A stretch of DNA of 43,018 nucleotides from Mesobacillus boroniphilus JCM 21738 (GCF_000517385.1 NZ_BAUW01000026.1:1-43018); one strand, 5' to 3'; positions 8,967 through 17,397 are shown, counted from the stretch's first letter. The notes: generated by a model from the sequence alone, not told the origin. Numbers and translations: made by a program.

Positions 8967-9992
8967 ATGATTGATTTAAGAAGTGATACTGTAACGAAAC
9001 CTACTGAGGAAATGCGTAAAGCTATGTACACTGCTGAGGTGGGCGATGATGTCTATAAAGAGGATCCAACAGTCAGGGATTTGGAAGAAACTGCAGCTGA
9101 AATATTAGGCAAGGAAGCGGCATTGTTTGTTACAAGTGGTACACAAGGGAATCAAATAGCGGTTCTAACGCATTGTCGACCAGGACAAGAATTGCTATTG
9201 GAGGAAGAATCTCATATTTTTTATTATGAATCAGGTGCTGTAGCTGCCCTTGCCGGTGTCCAGACCAGGACCATTCCAGGGTTCAGAGGAGCAATGGAGC
9301 CACAGGATGTTTTAAATGCAATACGAACTGAGGATATCCATTACCCTGAAACAGGGCTGATTTGTTTAGAAAATACTCACAACCGCGCTGGAGGAGCAGT
9401 CATTCCGGTCGAAAATATGAAATCAATCTATGGTATTGCACAAGCCAATAAAGTGCCTGTTCATCTCGATGGGGCAAGACTGTTCAATGCTGCAGCAGCT
9501 GCAGGTGTCGATGTGAAAGAATTCGCTAAATACACAGATACTGTTCAAATATGCCTTTCAAAGGGACTAGGAGCTCCGGTTGGCTCAATCATAGCTGGGA
9601 ATGCTGAATTTATCACAACAGCACGCAAATGGAGGAAGCGCCTTGGTGGCGGTATGAGACAGGCAGGTGTCATAGCTGCACCAGGAATGATTGCATTGAC
9701 TAAGATGAAAGATAGACTTGGAGAAGATCAGTGGAATGCGAGGGTTTTGGCTGAAGCAATCGAATCAATCCCTGGAATGAAGCTTGCGAGGCAGCCGGAA
9801 ACAAATATAGTTGTCGCAGATGTAGAAAGCTTGAACATCACTTCTGACATCTTTGTTGAGAGATTGCGTTCTGAAGGAGTCATCTCCGGTACATTTGGCC
9901 CCACTTTTGTTAGGTTCGTAACCCATTATGATGTAACAGAAGATCAAATACAGGAGGCAATCGAAGCAATCGCCAAGGTAGCCAGACAATAA
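8967..9992 (+). CDS. Low-specificity L-threonine aldolase (PLP-dependent)
   Basis: Cleaves L-threonine or allo-threonine to glycine and acetaldehyde in the cytoplasm. About 341 residues, the usual family length. Visible landmarks are MIDLRSDTVTKPTEEM at the start, the SGTQGNQIAVLTH cofactor loop, LENTHNRAGG, HLDGARLFNAA (the aspartate contacts the pyridine nitrogen) and the Schiff-base lysine in CLSKGLGAPVGS (about residue 199). The ATG at 8967 sits 6 bases after GAGGGG and is preferred over the GTG at 8964, which is only 3 bases away. Monocistronic with its own terminator. Confidence 0.93.
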   Translation: MIDLRSDTVTKPTEEMRKAMYTAEVGDDVYKEDPTVRDLEETAAEILGKEAALFVTSGTQGNQIAVLTHCRPGQELLLEEESHIFYYESGAVAALAGVQTRTIPGFRGAMEPQDVLNAIRTEDIHYPETGLICLENTHNRAGGAVIPVENMKSIYGIAQANKVPVHLDGARLFNAAAAAGVDVKEFAKYTDTVQICLSKGLGAPVGSIIAGNAEFITTARKWRKRLGGGMRQAGVIAAPGMIALTKMKDRLGEDQWNARVLAEAIESIPGMKLARQPETNIVVADVESLNITSDIFVERLRSEGVISGTFGPTFVRFVTHYDVTEDQIQEAIEAIAKVARQ

Positions 9993-9998
9993 GACGAA

Positions 9999-10029
9999 AG
10001 CTGGATGGGCTCACATCCAGCTTTTTTTA
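9999..10029 (+). terminator. Terminator after threonine aldolase
   Basis: AGCTGGATG (9999-10007) pairs perfectly with CATCCAGCT (10014-10022), followed by T7. Confidence 0.9.
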
Positions 10030-10219
10030 TCATCTATACATGGTCCACATACCGTTATTCATAAAACCCAAATTCCTCAGGGTCACCATTCATGAAAAAA
10101 TTCAATAGAGCTTCCTTTTATAAATATTGAAATACTATTTCTATTGAAAGTCGTCAAATTGATTGGATACTCCTTGAAATGTATAATTGCACTATGTCTT
10201 TTAAAGGAAATAGGGTGAA

Positions 10220-10736
10220 ATGAAATATTTACCACAACCTTATTTTTTATTAGATCGTGAGTTTAATATCCTTGGATTTTCCCAAATAAGCTCAGAGATT
10301 ATTTTAATAGTTGATAAGTTCCCTGACCTTGTGGATTGGGAAAGTCAAGGCAAAATGAAAACAATATTGGGATTAAAAGTCTTTCCTGCCCATTCATTAA
10401 GTTAACAAAAAGCTCGGCATTAGTGCTTCTGTTTGGAAATTTGGATGAGGAACTGATCAGCCAAAATAAAAAAAGGGTAATGGAAAAATCCCAGCAAGGG
10501 GACTATCTAGAAGTACTGCTCGATTCTAATGGTGTCGGAGATTTAACAAACGAAGGAGTAGAAGCTTTCGTTGCACTTGTTAAGGAACTGCAGTTAATGG
10601 GCCTTCAGCGAGTGTTATTGGAATTAAGCCGAATCATGCACTTTATCTTAATAATTCAAAAACAGTTCCGGATGTTCCGTTCCTAATTAGTCTCAGCAAA
10701 GCATTTAACAAATCAACAGAATTTACACTTCGATAA
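10220..10736 (+). pseudogene. Unknown protein, two frameshifts (about 172 residues when joined)
   Basis: Not recognised. ATG 10220 follows AGGGTGAA. The first frame (MKYLPQPYFLLDREFNILGF) ends at 10405. The second frame picks up from about 10375 with LTKSSALVLLFGNLDEELI and runs through GVGDLTNEGVEAFVALVKELQLMGLQRVLLELS. A third frame from about 10632 gives ALYLNNSKTVPDVPFLISLSKAF and stops at 10736, inside the terminator stem. The joined protein looks coherent, with a PAS-like opening phrase and an alternating alpha/beta second half that is vaguely STAS-like. Given the many indels in this window, an intact gene with two sequence errors is as likely as true decay. Confidence 0.55.
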
Positions 10737-10760
10737 ATTATCGGAGTGTTTTTTATTTTT
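10725..10760 (+). terminator. Terminator overlapping the end of the 10220 gene
   Basis: ACACTTCGATA (10725-10735) pairs with TATCGGAGTGT (10739-10749), with one G-T wobble, followed by a T-rich tail. Confidence 0.8.
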
Positions 10761-10973
10761 GTACCGAGAAATGAGTTGAATTAGGGCTTGTTTTATGGGT
10801 CTTTTTTTCTATAAATGCTTTCTAAAGCAAGCGGTTTCCCAATGTGTTTGGATCATGATTTACCAGTTATTTTTTGTCATTTTGTAATAGTATAGCGGAT
10901 TAAATTTAAATGTATATAAAGAAGAAACATATTGATCAGAAATTAGCTATCATGAAGGAAATGTGTTTTCGAA

Positions 10974-11003
10974 TTGGAAATGCAAATGGTAATGCACTTC
11001 CAA
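10974..11003. promoter_or_regulatory. Near-perfect inverted repeat upstream of the subtilisin gene (candidate operator)
   Basis: TTGGAAATGCA (10974-10984) and TGCACTTCCAA (10993-11003) form 11-base arms with one mismatch around an 8-base centre. No T tail follows, so it is not a terminator. It lies about 60 bases before the likely -35 of the protease promoter. The remainder of the gap 10761-11149 shows only the promoter and the ribosome site. Confidence 0.5.
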
Positions 11004-11065
11004 ATCAGCGCCAATTCTCTGTTTTTGTGTCGCATTTTTCCCAAACAGAATGGCTCTGTTAACAG

Positions 11066-11095
11066 TTGATATTGGCTGAAAATTTAAAATATACT
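11066..11095 (+). promoter_or_regulatory. Likely sigma-A promoter of the subtilisin gene
   Basis: TTGATA at 11066-11071 and TATACT at 11090-11095 with an 18-base spacer. The gene starts about 55 bases downstream, preceded by GAGAGGAGC. Confidence 0.55.
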
Positions 11096-11149
11096 TATTT
11101 TTGCAGCCGGTAAGCTGTAAAATTTTTCGAAGGTGAGAGGAGCAAAAGA

Positions 11150-12430
11150 ATGAAGAAGAAAAAGAGAATACTCGGATCTGCAGTACTTAGTTTGGCAATG
11201 GGTGTTTCCATGTTTGCTACAGGGGCTTTTGGTGCCACAACATCAGAAAGCCAGGATACTTATCGAGTTTTGATTCAGGGTCCGAGTGCCGAGAAAGCGA
11301 AAGTGCAAGATCAGTATGGAAAGCGTTGGGATTTCGGGAATCAAGGGTTTACTGCTGAAGTTAACGGCAAACAGTACCAGGCTTTGTTGAATAACAAGAA
11401 CCTTAAGGTATCAAAAGTGGAAAAACACTCAATTGATGCCCGTGTTGAAAGCAATGGAAAAGGAAATGGCAAGGGAGATTACACAATTCAGGCTTCCTAC
11501 CCATCTGACCAAACACCATGGGGAATCCAGGCAATCTATAACGACAATAACATCCAGTACACAACCGGCGGAGACGGTATCAAGGTTGCTGTCCTTGATA
11601 CTGGCATTTATCGCAATCACATTGACTTAACTGATAATGTCGAACAATGTAAAGACTTTACACAAAGTTCACCTTTGGTTAACGGAACATGTACCGACCG
11701 TCAGGGACACGGAACGCATGTTGCCGGATCAGCTGTCGCCAATGGCGGTTATGACGGAGCAGGTATCTATGGTGTGGCACCACAAGCTGAACTTTGGGGC
11801 TATAAAGTTCTAGGCGACAACGGTTCAGGTTACTCAGATGACATCGCGGGTGCAATTCGCCATGCGGCTGATGAGGGAGTTCGTACTGGATCAAAAGTAG
11901 TCATCAATATGTCACTTGGATCAAGCGGAAAGGATTCAATGATTGCAAGCGCTGTTGACTATGCATACAGCAAAGGTGCACTGGTAGTGGCAGCAGCTGG
12001 GAACAGCGGTCCATATGCAAACACAATTGGCTACCCTGGTGCATTGACAAATGCCATCGCAGTTGCTTCACTTGACAACGCATTCGTTAACGGTACCCAT
12101 CGAGTATCCAATTTCTCTTCTCGCGGAAACCCTAACACTGACGGCGACTACTTTATCCAGGAAAAAGATGTTGAAGTTTCTGCTCCTGGCGGAGGCATTT
12201 ACTCAACTGCAGTTGACGGAAACTACACGACAATGAGTGGTACTTCAATGGCAACTCCGCATATTGCAGGTCTCGCAGCGAAGCTTTGGTCTTCTAACAA
12301 ATACTGGAGCAACTCGCAACTTCGTTCTGAAATCCAAAGACGCGCTAAGCTTTATGACATCAAAGGTGGAACAGGAACAGCAACTGGAGATGATTATGCA
12401 TCTGGTTTCGGTTTCCCACGCGTAAAATAA
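11150..12430 (+). CDS. Secreted subtilisin-like serine protease (S8), cold-active/sphericase-like group
   Basis: 426 residues, intact. Signal peptide: K-rich start, then a hydrophobic stretch ending GAFGA, with cleavage near residue 28-30. An I9-like propeptide follows to about residue 115. The mature protease carries catalytic Asp150 (VAVLDTG), His187 (GHGTHVAG) and Ser366 (GTSMATPHIAG), plus oxyanion Asn285 (AAAGNSG). Two cysteines (C167 and C181) are placed to form the disulfide known, as I recall, in Antarctic Bacillus S39/S41 subtilisins and sphericase. The insertions GNPNTDGDYFIQEKD and the C-terminal tail fit that group. It degrades extracellular protein. The next gene downstream is an NprR-like quorum-sensing receptor, so density-dependent control is plausible. 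Confidence 0.93.
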   Translation: MKKKKRILGSAVLSLAMGVSMFATGAFGATTSESQDTYRVLIQGPSAEKAKVQDQYGKRWDFGNQGFTAEVNGKQYQALLNNKNLKVSKVEKHSIDARVESNGKGNGKGDYTIQASYPSDQTPWGIQAIYNDNNIQYTTGGDGIKVAVLDTGIYRNHIDLTDNVEQCKDFTQSSPLVNGTCTDRQGHGTHVAGSAVANGGYDGAGIYGVAPQAELWGYKVLGDNGSGYSDDIAGAIRHAADEGVRTGSKVVINMSLGSSGKDSMIASAVDYAYSKGALVVAAAGNSGPYANTIGYPGALTNAIAVASLDNAFVNGTHRVSNFSSRGNPNTDGDYFIQEKDVEVSAPGGGIYSTAVDGNYTTMSGTSMATPHIAGLAAKLWSSNKYWSNSQLRSEIQRRAKLYDIKGGTGTATGDDYASGFGFPRVK

Positions 12431-12450
12431 TATAAGCTGACAACTTTGCC

Positions 12451-12488
12451 AGCCATCCGGGTTGATTGATCCGGGTGGCTTTATTTAA
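12451..12488 (+). terminator. Terminator after the subtilisin gene
   Basis: AGCCATCCGG (12451-12460) pairs with CCGGGTGGCT (12471-12480) with one wobble. The tail is moderately T-rich. Confidence 0.75.
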
Positions 12489-12611
12489 TGATTTGTTGTA
12501 ATATAAGAAGAAACAATTTATAAAATATAGAATTTTTAGAAAATAGTACTTTTGGTCTGTTTAAAATGTTAGAAAAGATGGTAGATTAAAAGAAAAACGG
12601 TAGGTGAACGT

Positions 12612-13832
12612 ATGCAATTCGGACCACTCATAAAATTTTATAGGATCCAGAAAGGCTTAACTCAAAAGGAACTGGCTAATAGCATATGTTCAGTTCCCCA
12701 TTTAAGCAAAATCGAGAGCAATTCGAAGGAAGCCAATGAAGAAACAATGGGCCTGTTGCTCGAGAGACTCGGCGTCAACCTTTCATCCATCACGGAAAAT
12801 GAAGGGCAGATTAAGCAGCTTATTAAAGAACTTAATGAAAAAATTGATTTTATCCAAGATGAAGAAGCAGATAAAGCAATGGAAATGCTAATAGAATTTG
12901 AAGGAATTATTCCTTTTACTACAAATCTACATACATATGAACTTACCAAATTTAGGTATTTAATTTTCAAACACAAATTCACCGAAGCCCAAGAACAATA
13001 TGAATTATTAAAGAAACAAAAGAAAATATTTTCCCAACCTCAAATGGCTTTATTTTCCTATCTTCATGCTGTAATGTTATTAAAGAAGAGAATGTATAAG
13101 AAAGCAGATGAGATCTTAGACACCATTGGCAGGGGATCAAAGTTCGACATACCCGATGGAGAATTACTATATCATCGTGCTTTGGCTAAAACTTCTCCAG
13201 AAGATTTAGGTTATGCCATTTATTATGGGAAGATGGCACTGCAAGAATTTATGGAACACCACAATTTTAAAAGAATCCTACATGTGTTGATGTTGCTTGG
13301 AATTAACTATACTAATTCTAAGATTTATGAAGAAGCGCAGGATTGCTATAAAAATCTCATCAGAAACGCAGAGATATTACAGGAAAAAAAATTATTACCC
13401 GAAATATATCACAATATGGGTTACCTTCAAAAAAAGCTTAAGAACTATCGAGAAGCCATTTTCTTTTTTGAGAAAAGCCTATCTTTACAAACAAAAGGAA
13501 CACAACACTATCTCATTACTCTATATTCAATTGGAGAAATCCAATACGAGTTGCAAAATCAAGAAAAAGCAAGGGAATCCTTTGAGGAAGTATACGAATT
13601 ATCTAAGAATCTAGAAAACCGAAAGTATAGAATGTTAGCAAATTATTATTTAATGACTTTGGACTCTCCAGAAAAATCGTTAGACTACTCAGAAACCAAA
13701 GTAATACCATTTCTTGAAGAAATGGATGGTAAAAGTGAAGAATTAATTTGGTTTTACAAAATGCTATCAAATCACTATCGACAGATGGGAAGGTTTGATC
13801 AAGCAGTAAAATATATAGAAAAAATCAATTAA
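12612..13832 (+). CDS. NprR/PlcR-type quorum-sensing regulator (Xre HTH plus TPR, RRNPP family)
   Basis: 406 residues, close to NprR and much longer than PlcR. Residues about 5-58 form an Xre-type helix-turn-helix (IKFYRIQKGLTQKELANS...HLSKIES...LLLERLGV). The rest is a stack of TPR helices, clearest near residues 225-340 (ILHVLMLLGINYTNSKIYEEA, EIYHNMGYLQKKLKNYREA, YSIGEIQYELQNQEKARESF). In this family a re-imported peptide binds the TPR groove and switches DNA binding. The ATG at 12612 is preceded by GGTAGGTGAACGT. The TAA overlaps the strong AAGGAGG of the 29-residue pre-peptide gene 13 bases downstream, so receptor and signal are one operon. The region is more AT-rich than its neighbours. 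Confidence 0.88.
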   Translation: MQFGPLIKFYRIQKGLTQKELANSICSVPHLSKIESNSKEANEETMGLLLERLGVNLSSITENEGQIKQLIKELNEKIDFIQDEEADKAMEMLIEFEGIIPFTTNLHTYELTKFRYLIFKHKFTEAQEQYELLKKQKKIFSQPQMALFSYLHAVMLLKKRMYKKADEILDTIGRGSKFDIPDGELLYHRALAKTSPEDLGYAIYYGKMALQEFMEHHNFKRILHVLMLLGINYTNSKIYEEAQDCYKNLIRNAEILQEKKLLPEIYHNMGYLQKKLKNYREAIFFFEKSLSLQTKGTQHYLITLYSIGEIQYELQNQEKARESFEEVYELSKNLENRKYRMLANYYLMTLDSPEKSLDYSETKVIPFLEEMDGKSEELIWFYKMLSNHYRQMGRFDQAVKYIEKIN

Positions 13833-13845
13833 GGAGGAAATTCGT

Positions 13846-13935
13846 ATGAAAAAGATTTTAACAGCATTAATGACAAGTGCTATGGCACTAGGAGTATTAG
13901 TAGCGGGCATGCCACCAATTTTACCTCCAGCATGA
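13846..13935 (+). CDS. Candidate signalling pre-peptide of the NprR-like system (29 residues)
   Basis: ATG 13846 lies 8 bases after AAGGAGG, one of the best ribosome sites in the window. The product is a Lys-Lys start, a hydrophobic helix (ILTALMTSAMALGVLVAG) and a short proline-rich tail, GMPPILPPA, then TGA. This is the layout of NprX/PapR/Phr precursors: a Sec signal plus a C-terminal pheromone. The mature signal is probably a peptide of 5-8 residues from MPPILPPA. A perfect terminator follows, so nothing else is encoded in the operon. The pairing with the receptor is inferred from gene order. The tail does not resemble the NprX (SKPDIVG) or PapR sequences I know. Confidence 0.8.
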   Translation: MKKILTALMTSAMALGVLVAGMPPILPPA

Positions 13936-13943
13936 GTAGCTAA

Positions 13944-13975
13944 CAAAAAGGCCTAATTAGGCCTTTTTGTTTTTA
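13944..13975 (+). terminator. Terminator of the receptor/pre-peptide operon
   Basis: CAAAAAGGCC (13944-13953) and GGCCTTTTTG (13960-13969) are perfect arms around TAATTA, followed by TTTTT. Confidence 0.92.
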
Positions 13976-14004
13976 TAGCAGATTATGATGACAAGAACTT
14001 TATA

Positions 14005-14028
14005 ACTTTTTATGATTCCATAAAAAGT
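14005..14028. promoter_or_regulatory. Perfect palindrome between the peptide operon and the 42-residue ORF
   Basis: ACTTTTTATG (14005-14014), centre ATTC, CATAAAAAGT (14019-14028). No T tail follows. A close relative of the motif occurs at 33200-33222. Candidate operator or structured leader; no protein match is possible here. Confidence 0.4.
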
Positions 14029-14166
14029 GGTCCTTTTCAAATTAACAACAACTTGGGAAAATTTTCATGATGTTAATTTACCCCCAGAACCCTCATATAA
14101 TAAACGAACTATTTCACGAAGACGGACATACATTCAGTCTAGCTGAAATATATGAGGAGGTTCGGT

Positions 14167-14295
14167 ATGGGAACAATTAGCATGGACATTGACGAGCTAT
14201 TGGATGAGACAACGGAAATTGCTGAAACGGAACTAAGTTTTACACTGAACCAAATTGAAATTGACCGCTTACTTGAAAATACACGCCATTGGTAA
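14167..14295 (+). CDS. Small acidic hypothetical protein, 42 residues
   Basis: ATG 14167 has GAGGAGG six bases upstream. The product begins MGTISMDIDELLDETTEIA and ends LLENTRHW; it is very acidic and probably helical. It sits alone between the quorum-sensing operon and the helicase, 113 bases before the latter. Not recognised. The ribosome site supports translation. Confidence 0.6.
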   Translation: MGTISMDIDELLDETTEIAETELSFTLNQIEIDRLLENTRHW

Positions 14296-14408
14296 AAGAT
14301 ATTAATCCGTTCCAGGATTTACTGGGGCGGATTTTTATATGATTGGATATAGAGGAACGTATGTACTATAATTAAATTATAATTTAACTAATGGGCCAGG
14401 TGAGTGGA

Positions 14409-16692
14409 TGAAGAATCAAATCAAGATACCGGTAAGAACTTTGGCTGAGTATGTACATAGAAGCGGGAGTATCGTATCTGGGTTCAGGACTGCTTCATCT
14501 TTTACTGAAGGCTCACGAATCCATCGTGAGGTCCAAAATACATATAACGAACATGATCAAAGTGAAGTTTTTTAAAGACTGAAATAGAGCATGAAGGTCT
14601 ATGTTTTATTATAGAAGGACGATGTGACGGTGTACTTTCAAATGACGGACGTACTACCATTGATGAAATAAAATCAACCTCGTTAAGCCTTGACCTTATC
14701 GATGAGGATACTAATCCTGCTCACTGGGCCCAGGCAGAATGCTATGGCTATATGTATCTGCAGGAACATGAACTTGATTGTATCGATATCCAGCTTACAT
14801 ATGTACAGAAATCCTCTGGCGAAAAGAAAAGATTCATAAGAACCCGGAACAATAGTGAGCTAAAAGAAGCCATAATGAACATGGTTTCTGTATTTGCTCC
14901 TTATGCTAAATTACGTTTAGGGCATGAATTGAAAAGAAACCAGAGCATAAAAGATCTGGAATTCCCTTTTACTCAATACCGAAAGGGGCAGCGGCAGCTT
15001 GCTGGTTCAGTGTATAAAACAATCCAGGAAGAAAAGACTATTTTCGCCAGTGCTCCTACAGGAATCGGTAAGACAATATCAACAATTTTTCCGTCCGTCA
15101 AAGCAATCGGAAAAAACCACCTGAAAAAGTTTTTTTACTTGACTGCCAAAACAACGACAAGGCAAACAGCAGAGGAAGCTTTCAGTCACCTGTTCCGCAA
15201 AGGCCTTCATATGAATGTAGTAACGATAACGGCAAAGGACAAAGTCTGTTTTACTGAACAAGGGATATGCAACAAGGAGCATTGTGAGTTTGCAAATGGC
15301 TATTATGACAGAATAAACGAAGCAATACTCGATATTCTGCATAATGAAAACTCTTTAGACAGGCTTTGTATTGAAAAATACGCCGTCAAGCATAGAGTCT
15401 GCCCATTCGAATTTTCTCTGGACCTTGCATATGCGGCTGATACAGTCATTTGTGATTATAATTATATCTTTGACCCGAAAGTATCTTTAAAACGTTTATT
15501 TGATGATCACAAGAAGGAAACTGTGCTTCTTGTCGATGAGGCCCACAACCTGGTTGACAGAGGCAGGGATATGTTTTCCTCAACTTTGGATAAGGCGCCG
15601 TTTTTGCAGCTTAAAAGGGAGTTCAAAGGGAGAAACGAAAATATCCATGGAAATTGCAAGCAGTTAAACGATTTCTTTATTAGAATAAGAAAGCAGGCTG
15701 AACCGTCTAAAACGGTTGAGTTCAAGGAATCACTTTCGGAGTTTAATCAGTTAGTGTTGGAATTCATTGACCATGCTGAAAAAGAATTGCTAAGAGAGAG
15801 TCCACGGGATTCGGAGCTTTTGCTTGAAACCTATTTCGCGGCGCAGAACTGGCAAAGAATCAGCAAGCTATTTGACGAAAGGTTCATTTTATATGCAGAG
15901 GTTCAAAGGAATGAAGTTAAATTAAAGCAATTTTGCCTTGATCCCTCATATCTCATCAAAAATGCAGGTAAAAACTTTAAGTCCCGTGTCTACTTTTCGG
16001 CGACTTTGAGTCCAATTGGTTATTACATGGATATGTTGGGTGGAGACGAAGATGATTATGTTCTCCGTATTCCTTCCCCGTTTTCAAGTGATCAATCCAA
16101 TGTAATTATTCAGCCCTTATCGACAAGATACAAAGATAGAGAAAACTCGATTAAGCCAATAGTCAAAACACTGTCTGAGACAATTCAGACTAACCCAGGA
16201 AACTATTTAATCTTCTTTCCATCCTACCAATATCTTAATTCGGTATTGGAAGAATGGAATCTTGGCAATCACGGCATTCCTACAATTGTACAGGGTACAG
16301 GAATGACAGATGCCGAACGTGAAACATTCCTGGACTCCTTTAAAGCAGATGGATCAGGTTCATTAGTAGGGTTTGCCGTCCTCGGAGGTGTATTTTCAGA
16401 AGGAGTAGATTTAAAGGGTGACCGACTGAATGGAGTAATTGTCGTGGGTGTAGGTCTTCCCCAGATAGGTTTTGAACGCGATCTAATCAAGCACCATTTT
16501 TCCTCTACAGGCAAAAATGGCTATGATTACGCCTATGTTTATCCAGGCATGAACAAAGTGCTTCAGGCTGGCGGGAGACTCATACGGTCAGAAGAAGATA
16601 CAGGCACGATTTTATTAATAGATGATCGATATTTACAGCGCAAATATCAGTCTCTTCTGCCCGATGTATGGAAAAGCTTTACGGTTAAATAG
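14409..16692 (+). CDS. PD-(D/E)XK nuclease-like / XPD-DinG superfamily 2 helicase fusion (one frameshift)
   Basis: DNA repair type helicase of the Rad3/XPD/DinG group. The N-terminal 110 residues resemble a Cas4/RecB-like nuclease: EGRCDGVL...TTIDEIKSTS gives the D and ExK residues, and HWAQAECYGYMY resembles the QhxxY helix. The motor follows with SAPTGIGKT (Walker A), the iron-sulfur cysteines around VCFTEQGICNKEHC and VCPFEFS, VDEAHNLVD (Walker B/DEAH), VYFSATLSP, and the last motif QAGGRLIRSEEDTG. ATG 14409 lies after AGGTGAG. The first frame stops at TAA 14574-14576 right after a T6 run; one extra T restores (L)KTEIEHEGLCFIIEG, giving about 761 residues. That matches the other T6 errors here. 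An own terminator follows. Confidence 0.85.
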
Positions 16693-16698
16693 GGTTCC

Positions 16699-16726
16699 AT
16701 CCTGCTTATTGCAGGATATTTTTTTG
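16699..16726 (+). terminator. Terminator after the nuclease-helicase
   Basis: ATCCTGC (16699-16705) and GCAGGAT (16711-16717) form a perfect stem followed by T7. Confidence 0.85.
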
Positions 16727-16816
16727 TATAAAAAAAGTTTCTTATTTTCAAAGGAAAATAAAGCCAAACTGGCGAAACTTCCGTCTAATGATTAAGAACG
16801 CACACAAGGGGGTCAT

Positions 16817-17356
16817 ATGTTGTTGAAATTAATTAAAAAAGCACAGAAGGGAAATGACAAAGCCTCTCTGGAGCTTTTCCAGCAATATGAGCAGGATCTT
16901 TACAGAATGGCTTTTATATATGTGAAAAACCAGAATGACGCCTTGGATGTAGTTCAGGAAACTTTTGATGTTACTGACCCTCAAAGGCTTGTTGGATGGG
17001 CTGACAATGTGTTCGTTGGAAAAGTAGTTGAGATGTCAGGAACTTCAGATAAATATGGAATGCTAGAAACACAGTTCAAAGTGGAGGTTGCTGAGAATAT
17101 TAAGGGTGAATTGCAAGGTGAGGTAACAGTCAATCAGCAGGGGGGCTATGAAGGGGAAAGTTTGATACTGGTGGAGAATGACCAGTTGCTTGAAGAAGGA
17201 GAAAGCTATTTATTTGTATCCGGGAAGAATGAGGAACAGAACTGGCATACAGTTGTTCCGGTTTACGGAGACATTATGATTGAAAGTGAAGCACATAAAG
17301 AAGAAATGCTGAACAAATACAAAAAGGCATATCAGGAAGAAATTCCATATGAATAG
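16817..17356 (+). CDS. Chimera: ECF sigma factor region 2 fused to an unrelated (normally exported) domain
   Basis: 179 residues, one open frame, ATG 16817 after AAGGGGG. Residues 1-50 (LIKKAQKGNDKAS..., DLYRMAFIYVKNQNDALDVVQET) are the sigma-70 region 2 start of an ECF sigma factor such as SigV. The rest of region 2, all of region 4 and any anti-sigma gene are missing. From residue 51 the sequence switches to TDPQRLVGWADNVFVGKVVEM...ETQFKVEVAENIKGEL, a beta-rich domain that I recall as part of signal-peptide-bearing hypothetical surface proteins. The chimera has no signal peptide. It cannot work as a sigma factor, since region 4 is absent. Most likely it results from an internal deletion joining two genes, or from a mis-assembly. 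Confidence 0.7.
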   Translation: MLLKLIKKAQKGNDKASLELFQQYEQDLYRMAFIYVKNQNDALDVVQETFDVTDPQRLVGWADNVFVGKVVEMSGTSDKYGMLETQFKVEVAENIKGELQGEVTVNQQGGYEGESLILVENDQLLEEGESYLFVSGKNEEQNWHTVVPVYGDIMIESEAHKEEMLNKYKKAYQEEIPYE

Positions 17357-17358
17357 TT

Positions 17359-17390
17359 AAAAGACCAATTGTCATTATTGGTCTTTTTGC
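17359..17390. terminator. Terminator between the sigma chimera and the convergent hydrolase
   Basis: AAAGACCAAT/ATTGGTCTTT stem with T run on the plus strand and A run before it, so it can act on both strands. It lies between convergent genes. Confidence 0.85.
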
Positions 17391-17397
17391 TTATTCT

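Noticed and set aside
10761..11149. Known riboswitch or T-box leader before the subtilisin gene
   Set aside because: No recognisable aptamer core, T-box or terminator/antiterminator pair; only the dyad and promoter stand out.
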